The notes below the pieces were generated by a model. It did no database searches. It saw only the letters and a list, made by a program, of their open reading frames with translations, and was not told the DNA's origin. DNA of 64,000 bases from Clarireedia homoeocarpa. Taxonomy: Eukaryota; Ascomycota; Leotiomycetes; Helotiales; Rutstroemiaceae. Below, one piece after another: positions 21,351 to 31,710 of the stretch (positions are counted from its first letter, which is position 1; each line of letters begins with the position of its first letter). The stretch lies in the NCBI GenBank assembly GCA_001465935.1, contig LNKV01000004.1:186001-250000 (forward strand). The letters are read 5' to 3'. Position numbers and translations under genes: made by a program.

Positions 21351-22905
21351 ATCGATGAATAATGTTGGAGAACAAAAGCTCCCAATGAACCTTAAATTAT
21401 GATCGAGAATGCAATAGCGACTAAAACTATGATATAAGAATAGTATCAAAATGAAACTAGAATAAAATATAATGATAAACCTTCGATTCTCAGAATAAAC
21501 TTGGGGCTAATCACTTGTTAATCACGTACGAGGCTCTGTCTAATGTAGCCTAAGAATAAAGCTCCTCTTAATAAGAACTATCCCTTTCAGGTACTATGAA
21601 AGAGCGAGATAGTCGGTTCTTACCTGAAAGTGTGAGACTCCTCATCTTTTGGACATTTGTCAAGCAGGCAAAAGATTGGGAAGAATATTAGGACATGGCG
21701 GAAATATTGCATCAACAAGGAGTTTTAGTCGGTAGGGTAAAAGCATTGCAGCAAGGTTGAAGAAGAGAAAAGATAGATTAGGACGGCACTTGCAGCCAAT
21801 GAAGAGAACTCTACCCAGTGTTTTGGTGTGCTCAAGAAGGACCGACCTGTAGTAATTCATGGGCCACCTGGGTCTGAATGTTGTGCTTGATTTGTGCATT
21901 TGCTGTTCTTTTTTACCGCATACAATCTCATATAAATAGTGGTGTGATAGATACCCCTTTGGTTGCGATTCGCGTATAACCACCAAAGGATAAACGACCT
22001 CTCTAGTAAGTTTTATCGCAAACGAAGGGAAGCAACCCTATACCTCTCTACTCATGCAATACCTCCTTCACATTGAATACCCGAGTTCCAGCTTGTTGAT
22101 ATACCGAATGAATGCATCTTCCTCGTCGGAAATTTCTCGCTCGTAGGGATCTGCTTGATTTCGCTTCGTCGTGGGAACTAACCGCTCATGTTTTGTTTGT
22201 TATGGTCACCAGGCCTGAATAGGATAATCAACAAGCTACAAATCTGGGAAAGGATCTTCAAGAACTCCATCGCTAGCCCGTTCGAACGAGCCATCGTACT
22301 GTGGTTTCAGCGACCTTTTACACCTTTCGAATCATATTGTAAAGGAATGCGATTCACACATTCTGAGGCTCAATCGGATCGTCGCGCGGAGTTATTCTTT
22401 TTCTTCGAATACGGAAAACCGCAATATCGAGGACTTTAGGAGTTCTCTGGATAGACAGCGAAGTCATCGGAATCGTGGTCAATTCTCTATGCGCCCTTCA
22501 AACCCAACTTGCATCTGCCAACGAAGGTGATGTTAGCCTGCGAAGAAGTCTAGCGCTCAATGCAAATATCGCTTGAAGATCCCGACGTCGTCGAATGACT
22601 TGCGCGCGTTGCATGATTCGTTTGTTGGGCCCAAAAATGTAGGTCAGATTTCCATCACCACAGCGTTATTGGAATGCTCCATTTCTCAGCAATGGGGCGT
22701 TCAGAGGTTTGAGACAGCAGCACGTAAACTGATGAGAAGAGAGACTCTTCATGGAAAATGGTAGTAGAACCACAGCGAGCAGAACCCCGGCATCAATTTT
22801 TGCAATGATTTTTGAATCATTCAACGGTCATAACCAGAGCAACCCACTATCGCCATCAAAAAGTTCTTGGGCACTGACGCTAGCGGCCGCATTACGACAC
22901 CTGCA

Positions 22906-22937
22906 GTTTTCGGTCTCTGCGGTTTTCGGTCTCTGCG
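22906..22937. repeat. Perfect 16-base tandem duplication
   Basis: Two exact head-to-tail copies of GTTTTCGGTCTCTGCG in intergenic DNA. Confidence 0.95.
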
Positions 22938-23011
22938 GAAATAAAATCAGAATGTGATGATCCGCGCGTGAATAAAAGATTCCTCATCGCCTCGGAGAAG
23001 CAAAAAAATGG

Positions 23012-23044
23012 GTTCAAAATGTGTTCAAAATGTGTTCAAAATGT
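23012..23044. repeat. Three perfect 11-base tandem copies
   Basis: Three exact copies of GTTCAAAATGT in intergenic DNA, a short minisatellite. Confidence 0.95.
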
Positions 23045-24447
23045 AATGGTAATTCGAAATGTCCATGAAAGGGGGTACAGGCTTGCAGGTGATCATAGCG
23101 CTGGCCTTGCTAGCCACAAATGGACTAGGATCAAAAGTGGTAGCACTCCGTGTATAAATTGGAAACGTCATAGACTGTAAGATTGGGATGCAGATTGCAC
23201 CAAAATGGACAACCACAGCAGAAAACACATGGTCCTGTCTATTGAAATCGAGAATCGAGAATCGAGATCAGGAATTCCTTGCGACCGATAGACAGTGAAG
23301 TGGACAGAGACACACGGTTTAGGTGGATTCATCTCATCGAATTGCAATTCGTGCAGGTTTACCCGGGGAGAGAACTTCTCTGGCTGACTCCACCAATACA
23401 ATTCGTCATCAGAGGGGAGTTTGGAATCTTCATTTCTGTTTTGGTCTCTGCTCGGGCTGGTATAGCTACCGGCATTTGCCAAGCTGCAATGTGTGATGGG
23501 ACGGACCAAGCTCCAAGCTCCAAGCTCCAGCCTGAAATCAAGACCCAAAAACGTTCGTTGTTCATACACTGGTGTATCCACTTCTACTTCCACTCCCACT
23601 CCAACTCCCCCCTCCCTTTCCCCCTCCCATTCCAACCGGTGCGGACTTCCCCCAGAAAACGTGAGAAGCCACAAACCAGGAACAAAACTCCCAACCCCCC
23701 TGACGAAGTTTGTCACTGGTCACCGGTTCCTCTGTGACATGAGAGAGTTCCCTGATCGGGTATTTACAGGCAGAAAATCTCCTTAAGTCAAGGTACCATC
23801 TTTCTCTTGGGGCCTGGGGCGACCGGGGCTCGACGGATGAGCTGACAAAGTACATTAGCTCTCGGAAGGTACAGATCGGTGTAAAACTTTTATGACGTTA
23901 TGACGTTCTCATGCTAAGTAAACAAACAAACACTTGCAGAATTTGGAGGAACGGGGCTATTGATTCCCTCAATAGTTTGATGTTTTGGATCGCATTCATC
24001 TCAATCAACCCATTCATCGCGGCTTTGGATACTGTTACTGTGGAGAAAGCTCTCCAAAGAGGTATGATGAGACGATTGCACCTTTTCATATGTTCTCTTC
24101 ACTGCCAAATTGGGGTTCCTGGTGAGATGAGGCGATGGAATTTTCACCGCTGTTGGTAGGAATACATTATCAATCTTTGCATCACTAGGTAGGTCGATCT
24201 GGATTGCACATTACCTTGTTGAGTTCGATGCCATGTCATATGTCACACAAGCTTAGCAAGCTTGCTGCGTCCTCCTTTCTCAGCAAAAGCTGACATGCCG
24301 TACCTTGGAACAAATCATAATCCATGTATGAAAACCTAGAAGCTTTCTCCCTACTTTCCATTACTTCATAGCTCCACGCAAGCTCCAATATGTGCATGTC
24401 ATCAACAAGTTCAAGACTTTCCCGTGGCAATGGACCACCCGCATATG

Positions 24448-24455
24448 TATATAAA
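24448..24455 (+). promoter_or_regulatory. TATA box of the Rds1-like gene
   Basis: TATATAAA lies 64 bases before the ATG at 24519, a plausible spacing for a strongly expressed gene with a short leader; the leader is pyrimidine-rich. Confidence 0.6.
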
Positions 24456-24518
24456 CTACTTTCCCCTTCTAATACTGAAATTTCATCTCCAGCATCAGCA
24501 TCATTCCTAATCTGAACA

Positions 24519-26054
24519 ATGTTCTTCAAGACAGGAGTCAGCGCTGGCTTAGTCGCCGCAGTGGCCGCCATCCCGGCACCACAAGCCGCGACCACCGCCT
24601 CACCATCAGCCTCGGCCTCTGGCACATCATGGCCATTCGGCTTCTACACCTACGACCAATCGCCAAGCATCGACACTGCAGCTGTCGCGTCTGTCACTTC
24701 TGTCGCAGGTCTTCCAGCTTCTTCAATCCCAGGAGCTCTGGATCCAGCCTTCCCACGAGTTAGCAGCGATGTTACAGGTGTCACCAGCCACGGTCCATAC
24801 TCTGGCACCCCAACCACTGTCGGAGCCCTCGAGACTACCATCTTGGGTTCTACCATCCCAATGCTTCCACCAAACCCTACTGCAACTTACGTTGCTGACG
24901 GTCTGCTCCACGACCCTCAGCCAGTTCCATTCCAGCCCGCTGGTGGCCTTGGCACCAATGGTACCGAGCCAGTCTACAGGGTCAACTCCGACTTTGACTA
25001 CCAATCCATTCTCCTCGGTCTTTACCAAGAATGGATTGAGCTCGACCTTTTCAACTACATTCTCGCCAAGTTCTCCACGGAGGAATTTGAAGCCGCTGGT
25101 TTGACTGCCAGCGACCGGGAGCTTATCCGATTCATGGCTGTTCAGGAGAGTGGCCATGCCACTCTCCTTTCCAGCTTGCTCGGCGGCCCAGGAGGTGCTA
25201 CTCCTCAATGTACCTACAACTACCCATTTGAGACGGTGATGGAGGCATTTGACTTCTGTCAAAAGCTTACCCGCTTCGGTGAATCCGGAGTCTGGGGTTT
25301 CCAAGCTCACTTGGACTCTCGTGAGGTTGCTCAACTTCTTGACCAATCCATCGCCACCGAAGCCCGCCAGCAATTGATCTTCCGTCAATTCTCCGGTCTT
25401 TTCCCTATGCCAGTTTGGTTTGAGACCGGTATCCCACAATCATGGGCCTGGACTCTCCTCGCTCCATATATCTCATCCTGCCCAGCTGACTCCAAGCGTC
25501 TCGTCTGGCAAAACTTCCCCCAACTCACCATCTTGAACCAACCTAACATTTTCCGCCGCAACGCCACTCAGTCAGGTACCAACGAGACTGTCGGCTTCGG
25601 CACCAGCGCCCCAAGCAACAGCAACCTAACCCAAACCGACTCCTGCATCGGCAACAACGTCACCGGCTTCGACTGCTCCTCCGCTATCTCCCAAAACCGC
25701 TCCATCCCTCTCTCCTACCCAGGACGTGAGGTCTACCTCCAATGGGAGAACCCCGGAAAGCCAGTCGGTCCCAACAACTCCTATGTCACCTCCACCACTG
25801 CCACTGCTCCTCAATTCGCGATGTGGGTTAGTCAGTTGAACGTCACTTACTCTCCGCTGTTGAACATCACCTCTAAGGACGGCATTAACGCTGCTATGAC
25901 TATTCAGCCAGATGTCTCCACTTACGAGGGCGATCCAGCTATTAACGGCACTATGTTCTTAGCCTTGACTGATACCAATCAGACCTATACTGCGTTTAAC
26001 TTGTCGATGGTTAACCCGCATGTTGCTGCTTTGGCTTTGTACCAGTCCGGGTAA
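24519..26054 (+). CDS. Rds1/LsdA-type secreted ferritin-like protein
   Basis: Single exon, 511 residues. The N-terminus (MFFKTGVSAGLVAAVAAIPAP) is a signal peptide with likely cleavage after about residue 18-20. A Ser/Thr/Ala-rich segment follows, then a four-helix ferritin-like domain at about 165-300 with YQEWIELDLFNYILAKF, FMAVQESGHATLL and DQSIATEARQQLIFRQF, where the Glu and His residues are placed as in metal-binding ferritin-like folds. Later sequence (WAWTLLAPYISSCP, RLVWQNFPQL) is typical of stress-response protein Rds1 and the sexual development protein LsdA. The function is not established biochemically; expression under starvation, stress or development is known for the family. 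Many N-x-S/T sites in the C-terminal part fit secretion. Highly biased toward C-ending codons until about 25830, suggesting strong expression. Confidence 0.92.
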   Translation: MFFKTGVSAGLVAAVAAIPAPQAATTASPSASASGTSWPFGFYTYDQSPSIDTAAVASVTSVAGLPASSIPGALDPAFPRVSSDVTGVTSHGPYSGTPTTVGALETTILGSTIPMLPPNPTATYVADGLLHDPQPVPFQPAGGLGTNGTEPVYRVNSDFDYQSILLGLYQEWIELDLFNYILAKFSTEEFEAAGLTASDRELIRFMAVQESGHATLLSSLLGGPGGATPQCTYNYPFETVMEAFDFCQKLTRFGESGVWGFQAHLDSREVAQLLDQSIATEARQQLIFRQFSGLFPMPVWFETGIPQSWAWTLLAPYISSCPADSKRLVWQNFPQLTILNQPNIFRRNATQSGTNETVGFGTSAPSNSNLTQTDSCIGNNVTGFDCSSAISQNRSIPLSYPGREVYLQWENPGKPVGPNNSYVTSTTATAPQFAMWVSQLNVTYSPLLNITSKDGINAAMTIQPDVSTYEGDPAINGTMFLALTDTNQTYTAFNLSMVNPHVAALALYQSG

Positions 26055-26919
26055 ATTATTTGTTCACGTGGCTTGTCTGTGGAGATGGATGATAGATGAT
26101 GAAAAAGATGATGACTTGTGTAATATGAGATGAGATGTGATCATGTTCGGCTTATTATTTATTGTGCAAAAGGGACGGATGCTGAGCGGGGAAAGAGAAT
26201 GAGGTGGTTAATAATGTAATCTTCATAGTATATTCCGATCTTGTACATACCACTATCAATTCAAAAGCTTTCTAATGAATCTATCAGCAATCTTCATAAG
26301 AATACGAATGTGATTTTGTACCTTTTCCTTTATACAAACAAATAGGAAAGTTTTATAGTAAGTTAACTTTGCCTCTGGTTTATATTATAGTTTGGAACAG
26401 TACAGTACAGTATGGTGCTTGCTTCGTTGTCTGGCTTGAGATGGAAGTTTTATGCTGTTTCGTTTCGCCTGTAGTGCAATAATTCTCGCGCATTCTCATC
26501 CGTCAAGGCGACATCAAGTTCTTTTTTTTTCTCTCTCTCTTTTTCTTTGACAGGTGTCACTACTATTTTGCGTCGGTATTCAGAAATAGAAGATGCCCGC
26601 TATCGATCTATGGTGATAATCTGTGTGTACTGATCTATCGGCGACCAAAACCGGGCGGGCTGTTACTGATTTAATGTGCTATCAACAAATGTAAGAGCAT
26701 ATTGGGATTGAATGATGCTAGAAATCGGTCTTCTCGATACAATTCTCTGTGCTCCAGAGTTGTCCTCTTTTCAAAATGCTTAACAAAACTCTACACGTTC
26801 ACAACCATAACACTCATTACATGGAATTCTAGTAATCTACATTGCTTCATCTCCTAAAAGAGCTATACTATATACATACCCCCACCATACCACCACCCTA
26901 TCTCTTTCTCTTTCTTCCC
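26055..26919. other. Intergenic region, convergent gene ends
   Basis: Holds the 3' flanks of the Rds1-like gene (plus) and pyridoxamine-phosphate oxidase (minus). A T/CT-rich run lies at 26521-26550. No gene is seen. Confidence 0.5.
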
Positions 26920-27777
26920 TCACGGGCTCAACCGTTCAATCTTCCACTCCCCATCCTCCCCCCTCTCATACACAAACCGATCATGCAACCTGCTGTCCCT
27001 CCCCTGCCAAAACTCCACCCTCTCCGGCTTAACTCTTAATCCCCCCCAAAATTCCGGAACTGGAATCTTCTCCCCCCCCTCAAACCTCTTCTCTGTTTCC
27101 CTCACCCTCTCCTCCAATTCCTCCCTCCCCCCTTTCAGCACCTCACTCTGCCGACTTGCCCACGCCCCCACCCGACTCCCCCTCGCTCTCAAGTCATAAT
27201 ACACCTGACTCTCCTCTCTACTTAATCTCTCCGTCGGTCCCTCCACTCTAACCTGTCTTTCTAGTTCCCGCCACCAGAATGTGAGGGAAGCGTAGGGATT
27301 GGAGGATATATCGGCCGCTTTCCGGGAAGTGCCCCAGTTGGAGTAGATTACGAAGCCGGTGGTGTCGAGTTCTTTGAGGTAGACCATGCGCGCGGAGACG
27401 CGGCCCGAGGGGAGAGATGCGGTGGAGAAGCAGACGGTTTCGGGCTGGTGGACGGCGTTGAGCTGGGCGTGCGCAAACCAGCTGTGGAATTGGGTGAAGG
27501 GGGAGGGGGAGAGGTCGGAGTGGTTGAGGACGCCTTTGAGGTATTGGTCTGCGGGGGCATTGGTTTTGTCGTTGGCGGGGGCGACTGTGAGAGGGAGAGG
27601 GGTGGTTAGTTGATGGGATTTGGGAGGGGAGATGGGGGGTTTGTAGGATGGAGGGGTTGTAGTGGAGGGGCAGGGAGGGGTGGAAAACTTGCATATTAGT
27701 TTAGATGAATTAGGAGGCGGATGGAGAGCCATTCTGAAAGATGTAGGTCGAAAGAGAAGCCGAATTGTCGCTCTCAT
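26920..27777 (-). CDS. PDX3: Pyridoxamine/pyridoxine 5'-phosphate oxidase
   Basis: FMN enzyme making pyridoxal 5'-phosphate, the cofactor needed for example by the aminotransferase upstream. Single exon of 285 residues from ATG 27777 (MRATIRLLFRPTSF), which may be a mitochondrial presequence; a second ATG at 27732 (MALHPPPN) would remove it. Family features: FHSWFAHAQLN, GRVSARMVYLKELD, FVIYSNWGTSRKAADI, FWWRELERQVRVEG, and the C-terminal signature FWGGLRVKPERVEFWQGR with RLHDRFVYER. Length fits fungal enzymes with a Pro-rich N-terminal extension. The coding strand changes from C-rich to very G-rich at about 27260. Confidence 0.93.
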   Translation of the reverse strand: MRATIRLLFRPTSFRMALHPPPNSSKLICKFSTPPCPSTTTPPSYKPPISPPKSHQLTTPLPLTVAPANDKTNAPADQYLKGVLNHSDLSPSPFTQFHSWFAHAQLNAVHQPETVCFSTASLPSGRVSARMVYLKELDTTGFVIYSNWGTSRKAADISSNPYASLTFWWRELERQVRVEGPTERLSREESQVYYDLRARGSRVGAWASRQSEVLKGGREELEERVRETEKRFEGGEKIPVPEFWGGLRVKPERVEFWQGRDSRLHDRFVYERGEDGEWKIERLSP

Positions 27778-28488
27778 GAATTGTAATATTTTATATTGGT
27801 ATGATTCCGATACATACAGAAGATACGAGTAGTAGTATGATTTTAGTGTATGAATTATGAAAGGCGCAAGAAGCTCATGATGATTCAATGATTCGGAAAC
27901 TTCCGGCCGCACACGGCCGCAATTACCTAAGATTACGATTTTGCAGGAGACTAACTTGCGATCTTTCTTCATCTACTTTTTGTCAGTTTCGCATCACGGT
28001 TCTGGGGATGTCGAAATGTTACTGTTCGCGGGAGAACGAGACTTATGGTCAAACGTTCTCATCGAACCTTGCACTGATCACTCTTGTGTAACCGCATTGC
28101 CATCCCTCGAAGAAGTACTCCGGTCGCTGTCGCGCTGAGACGTTCGCGCACTTGGGGGACGAGAAGTTCGCATTTGGATCTCATATGCATCGATTCTACG
28201 AATACTGTCAATAATGTCGATTGCTATCCAGTGTTTGTCTTATCGCGTGTACCTCAGCCGCTGGTTGAGAAGACCAGGGCGATCAAGCTTGCGTCAATCT
28301 CAAGTCAGTCCCACGATGGACATCAGATCAACTGTGCATGAAGTTCATGCTTTCGCATTTTGAAGCGTTTTTATTCATTATTACATTGAGTGCCATACGC
28401 GACCTACCCAATTTCTTTGTTTGAAGCCCGCGAGTAGTTGGCACTTAAGGGGAGACAAGTAATCGAAGCTCTTAGTTGTGCGGCCTGG
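27778..28488. other. Intergenic region, 711 bases
   Basis: Promoter side of pyridoxamine-phosphate oxidase and the 3' side of the small beta-rich gene at 28489. Short open frames at 27888-28341 have no features. Confidence 0.5.
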
Positions 28489-28989
28489 TTACTCGATCTC
28501 AACCTCAACCCCTTCGCTTTCGAAATCCCCCCTCAAAACCCTATCGTCGTCCGACTTAATATCTGTCTTCTTTCCAAATATCACATGCATCCAGCTACCC
28601 TTTGCTTTGACCACATATTTCTCTCCCTTGCTCAGTACGACTTCTGGAGCCTTCACTTCAATTTCCTTTGAGATTTCGCCTCCAGCGTCAATATGCTCTA
28701 TGTCCTCTTCGTCGTAGGTTCCGGATTCTGGCATCTTCCGATTGAGCTTCAGATTCAGACATGTTGCAAGTTCGCCTGATGTTGTTGATTTGAATTCGAA
28801 TATACCCATGGGCACAGCTCGTGGATCAAAGGGTGTCGACCAGCGAAGGAATGATACTGGCTGATCAGATGTGTTACGAAGTGCTACTTTGAGTTTAACA
28901 ATAGGCGAGTGACTTGTTTCGCTCTCAGTGGTGACAACATCTGAGATGGAGATCTGGATTGGGATAGTGCTACTCTGATTTGAAGTCAT
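28489..28989 (-). CDS. Small beta-rich protein resembling an M35 deuterolysin propeptide
   Basis: 166 residues from ATG 28989 (MTSNQSSTIPIQISISDVV). No named function. The pattern is an all-beta domain: KLKVALRNTSDQPVSFLRWSTPFD, GIFEFKS, NLKLNRKMPES, EHIDAGGEISKEIEV and LSKGEKYVVKAKGSWM. The same order of elements appears in the propeptide of the M35 protease encoded 1.5 kb away (HATVKNVGAQDLNLLKYGTLFD, then SLAAGATFETTI). I know of similar short fungal proteins but not of an assigned role. An in-frame ATG at 29073 (MSFHKSRTFGLLFVLLFYW) would add a hydrophobic segment like a signal peptide or anchor, giving 194 residues and a secretory fate. The lysine/acid-rich tail ends in EVEIE. Confidence 0.7.
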   Translation of the reverse strand: MTSNQSSTIPIQISISDVVTTESETSHSPIVKLKVALRNTSDQPVSFLRWSTPFDPRAVPMGIFEFKSTTSGELATCLNLKLNRKMPESGTYDEEDIEHIDAGGEISKEIEVKAPEVVLSKGEKYVVKAKGSWMHVIFGKKTDIKSDDDRVLRGDFESEGVEVEIE

Positions 28990-29270
28990 CTTTGAGTAAG
29001 AGATAACTCTAATCGACCAGTAGAATAGGAGAACGAATAAAAGACCAAATGTTCGAGATTTGTGAAAAGACATGCGCAGGAGCCCCTCTTCAGAACTACA
29101 TCGAAGTCCAGGTGACACGAGCAATCACGGCTGTGGACATTAGTGATTAAGGGCAGTTGCTACTTAATTAACTGACCTACCGGATAAGGACATTGTTCCC
29201 AAAGCCAAGACCTTTTCCCAAAGTGGAAGGTCAGGACAGGAAAGTGAAGTGGACAGCCACAAGCCGCAAT

Positions 29271-29780
29271 TTATACATACAACACTTCCTTATCAAATAC
29301 CAGTAAAGTCCGAGGTGTTTCAGCAGCCAATTCCTTGTAGTCACCGGTATTCCCGTCGATCATGAATTGACTTCCTTCATTGCCGATATACAACAGGGGC
29401 CAGATAGGGCAGGTTCCGTTCCGGATAAAGAGGTTAAATAAAAGTATCATGAACTCACATTGTCCGATTGGTGATTGAAGTTTAGGATTTATGTACCTTA
29501 TATCGTGCATAATATCTCCAACTTAATTCCCATAGCCATCTTCCTCCCCATGCCCAATAGGTTTGTTGAATAAACGCCAAGAAGTTTCGAGATAAGATTT
29601 CCCCACGTTCTATACCAGCATCCTCTTTTAGAAGGTGCATTCTTCCATACGAGATATAAAGCTCTCTGCCAAGGCCTCTTTCATTGTTGGGCCAAGAAAA
29701 TTCTCTTGGACTTCTTCATGCAGAAGTGTTTATTGAAGCAAAGCTTATCATATAGGCCAATATATTTACTTGCTTCACCA
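29271..29780 (-). pseudogene. Possible gene relic
   Basis: The minus strand shows protein-like segments in different frames: HEEVQENFLGPTMKEALAES, then RGEILSRNFLAFIQQTYWAW, then YIGNEGSQFMIDGNTGDYK with an end at 29271. Stops lie between them and the joins are not all explained by clear introns. The last segment is vaguely like a SMI1/KNR4 (SUKH) fold strand-turn pattern. It may be a decayed gene or an intron-rich gene I cannot resolve. Confidence 0.22.
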
Positions 29781-30396
29781 ACAGCAAGCATTTTTTTGGG
29801 CGCCATCTTCGGCCGAAATCGTCAGCCAAGAGCTCCAGAATCGGTATTGAGACGTTCTACCATAATGCTAAAGAGATCGCGCCCTTTGCTCCTCTCATCT
29901 TAACGTTCTATATGGTGGTGTTGGAAATGGAGGATGGTTACTGGAAGAGGAAGTTCCTGCTGATCTTCAACACAATCTCCTTTCAGGCTCACATATCCGG
30001 CACTTGTATCTTACTTGGCGTCCAAGTGGTGTTATCCAATTCGCTCCAAGTCGACAATAAACCGTGTGGTTACAGCAATATCTTCCCAATCACGATTCAT
30101 AACGTTGTCACGATATAGCAGAAACCCGCGGATCTATAACACGGGGAAACAAGAACCTCATGGGCTATAGATAACATATTGTCATTGCGCTACATCGAAG
30201 AGGAAGGCGAAATGTTGGGAATATGTGCGAAACGACAATCTCATGACCGCATCGCTACATTTCAACTATTTTGGTAACGGCTATCGAATCTTGGTCTGCT
30301 ACCTTCCTGTTCAGTTGTCAATTCCCAGTCCACAAGTGAGGAGATGGAGGTAGAAGTCAATGAACAGAATGTATGGGTAATAAGATTCTTCAAATT

Positions 30397-30408
30397 TATA
30401 TATATATA
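30397..30408 (+). promoter_or_regulatory. TATA box of the M35 protease gene
   Basis: An alternating TA run of twelve bases begins about 110 bases before the ATG at 30508. Confidence 0.5.
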
Positions 30409-30507
30409 GAGAGGGAAGTTCTGTGTCAAACTCGAACATCACACTCGGTCAACTCAACTGTTCTCGCAATCTACTCTCTGGCATCGTTCTTTGACAACTT
30501 CGACATT

Positions 30508-31710
30508 ATGCAAACTTTCACCAAAATTCTGGCAGTTGCCAGCTTGCCCGTCATCGTTAGCTCTGCTGTTCTCGACATCTACAAGAGGTGAGGCGACAGC
30601 TTCAAAGAAGTTTTGAATCTAGCTAACACCACCTTCTACAGGGACAATGCTCTCGAGGTTACCTTGAAAGCTGTCGACAACGCTGTTGTCCATGCAACCG
30701 TCAAGAACGTTGGTGCCCAGGACTTGAACTTGTTGAAGTACGGAACTCTCTTCGATTCAGCTCCAGTTCGAAAGGTCATTGTGACTGAGTCTGGTAAGTC
30801 ATTTGAACCAATTTCCCAGCCATAACCATGCATTTTAACGAAAAACATCTAACTCATACCAACAGATAACCTCGCTCCCTTCACCGGTATCCTCCGCTCA
30901 ATTCAACGCACCGACCTCGTCCCAGACAGCTTCGTTTCTTTAGCTGCCGGCGCTACCTTCGAAACTACCATCAACACAGCCGAAACACACGAGCTCAACA
31001 GCGCAACCTACAACTTCTTCGCTGAAGGCGCCATTCCCTTCGCCCCCGCAAACTCCACTGAGCTTACTGGCGAATCCATTTACTTCAAGTCCAATCTCGT
31101 CACCATGGAAGTCGATGGTGAAGCCGCCGCTGCCGTCAAATCCGCCGTCGAGACCTCCAAGACCGACAAGCGCACTGTCCTTCAATCCGGCTGCTCTACC
31201 TCCCAACGCTCGCAAACCACCCAAGCCCTCGCCTACGCCCGCCAACTCGCCTCCGCTGCCCAAACCGCAGCTACCTCCGGCTCCTCCACCAAATTCAACG
31301 AGTACTTCAAAACCACCTCTTCCTCGACCCGCTCCGTCGTTGCCGCCCGTCTCGGCGCCGTCGCTACTCAAGCTGGCTCTATCACCTCCGGCTCTACAAA
31401 GTACTACTGCACAGATGTCTACAACTACTGCGAGAGCAATGTCTTGGCATATACTATCCCTTCCACTAACGAGATCGTCAACTGCCCTCTCTACTACAGT
31501 GCTCTCCCCGCTCTCAGTAGCACTTGCCATGCGCAGGATCGTGCGACAACCTCTTTGCACGAGTTGACTCATGCACCGGGCACTTACTCCCCAGGAACAC
31601 AGGACAATGCTTATGGATACTCGGCTAGTACTGCGTTGACCAGTGCGAGAGCGGTGTTGAATGCGGATAGTTATGCGCTTTATGCTAATGCTATCTACGT
31701 TGGATGTTAG
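30508..31710 (+). CDS. Deuterolysin, secreted zinc metalloprotease of family M35 (neutral protease 2)
   Basis: Secreted zinc endopeptidase made as a preproenzyme. Exons 30508-30587, 30642-30793 and 30866-31710 give 358 residues. Signal peptide MQTFTKILAVASLPVIVSSA; a beta-rich propeptide follows to about residue 180, with KR-type basic sites (ETSKTDKR at about 185-192) as likely processing point. The mature part begins near TVLQSGCSTSQRSQT and has conserved cysteines, AVAARLGAVA-like helix, and the zinc site HELTH (309-313) with the third ligand Asp324 in GTQD, the aspzincin arrangement. Length and domain order are complete. The role is extracellular protein digestion; in plant-associated fungi M35 enzymes are secreted during growth on host tissue. 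Confidence 0.95.

Larger units (their letters stand above)
19831..24518. other. Gene-poor region of 4.7 kb
   Basis: Between the HET gene and the Rds1-like gene. It is moderately AT-rich around 20560-21000 and 21360-21560. It holds one weak gene candidate (21056-21350, minus) and two short tandem repeats. Other open frames (for example 21660-21986 minus, 22188-22439 plus, 23279-23737 plus) lack domains, good starts or splice structure. I see no transposase, reverse transcriptase or terminal repeats. Confidence 0.5.
28990..30507. other. Intergenic region between the propeptide-like gene and the M35 protease
   Basis: Divergent promoters for both genes lie here. A part on the minus strand (about 29271-29780) reads like a broken gene and is listed separately. 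No complete gene is seen. Confidence 0.5.

Noticed and set aside
19831..24518. Decayed transposon
   Set aside because: The region is gene-poor, but I found no terminal repeats, target duplications or polymerase/transposase motifs by eye.
30940..31572. 210-codon minus-strand frame opposite the M35 protease
   Set aside because: Gly/Ala/Val-rich antisense shadow; the plus frame carries HELTH and GTQD.
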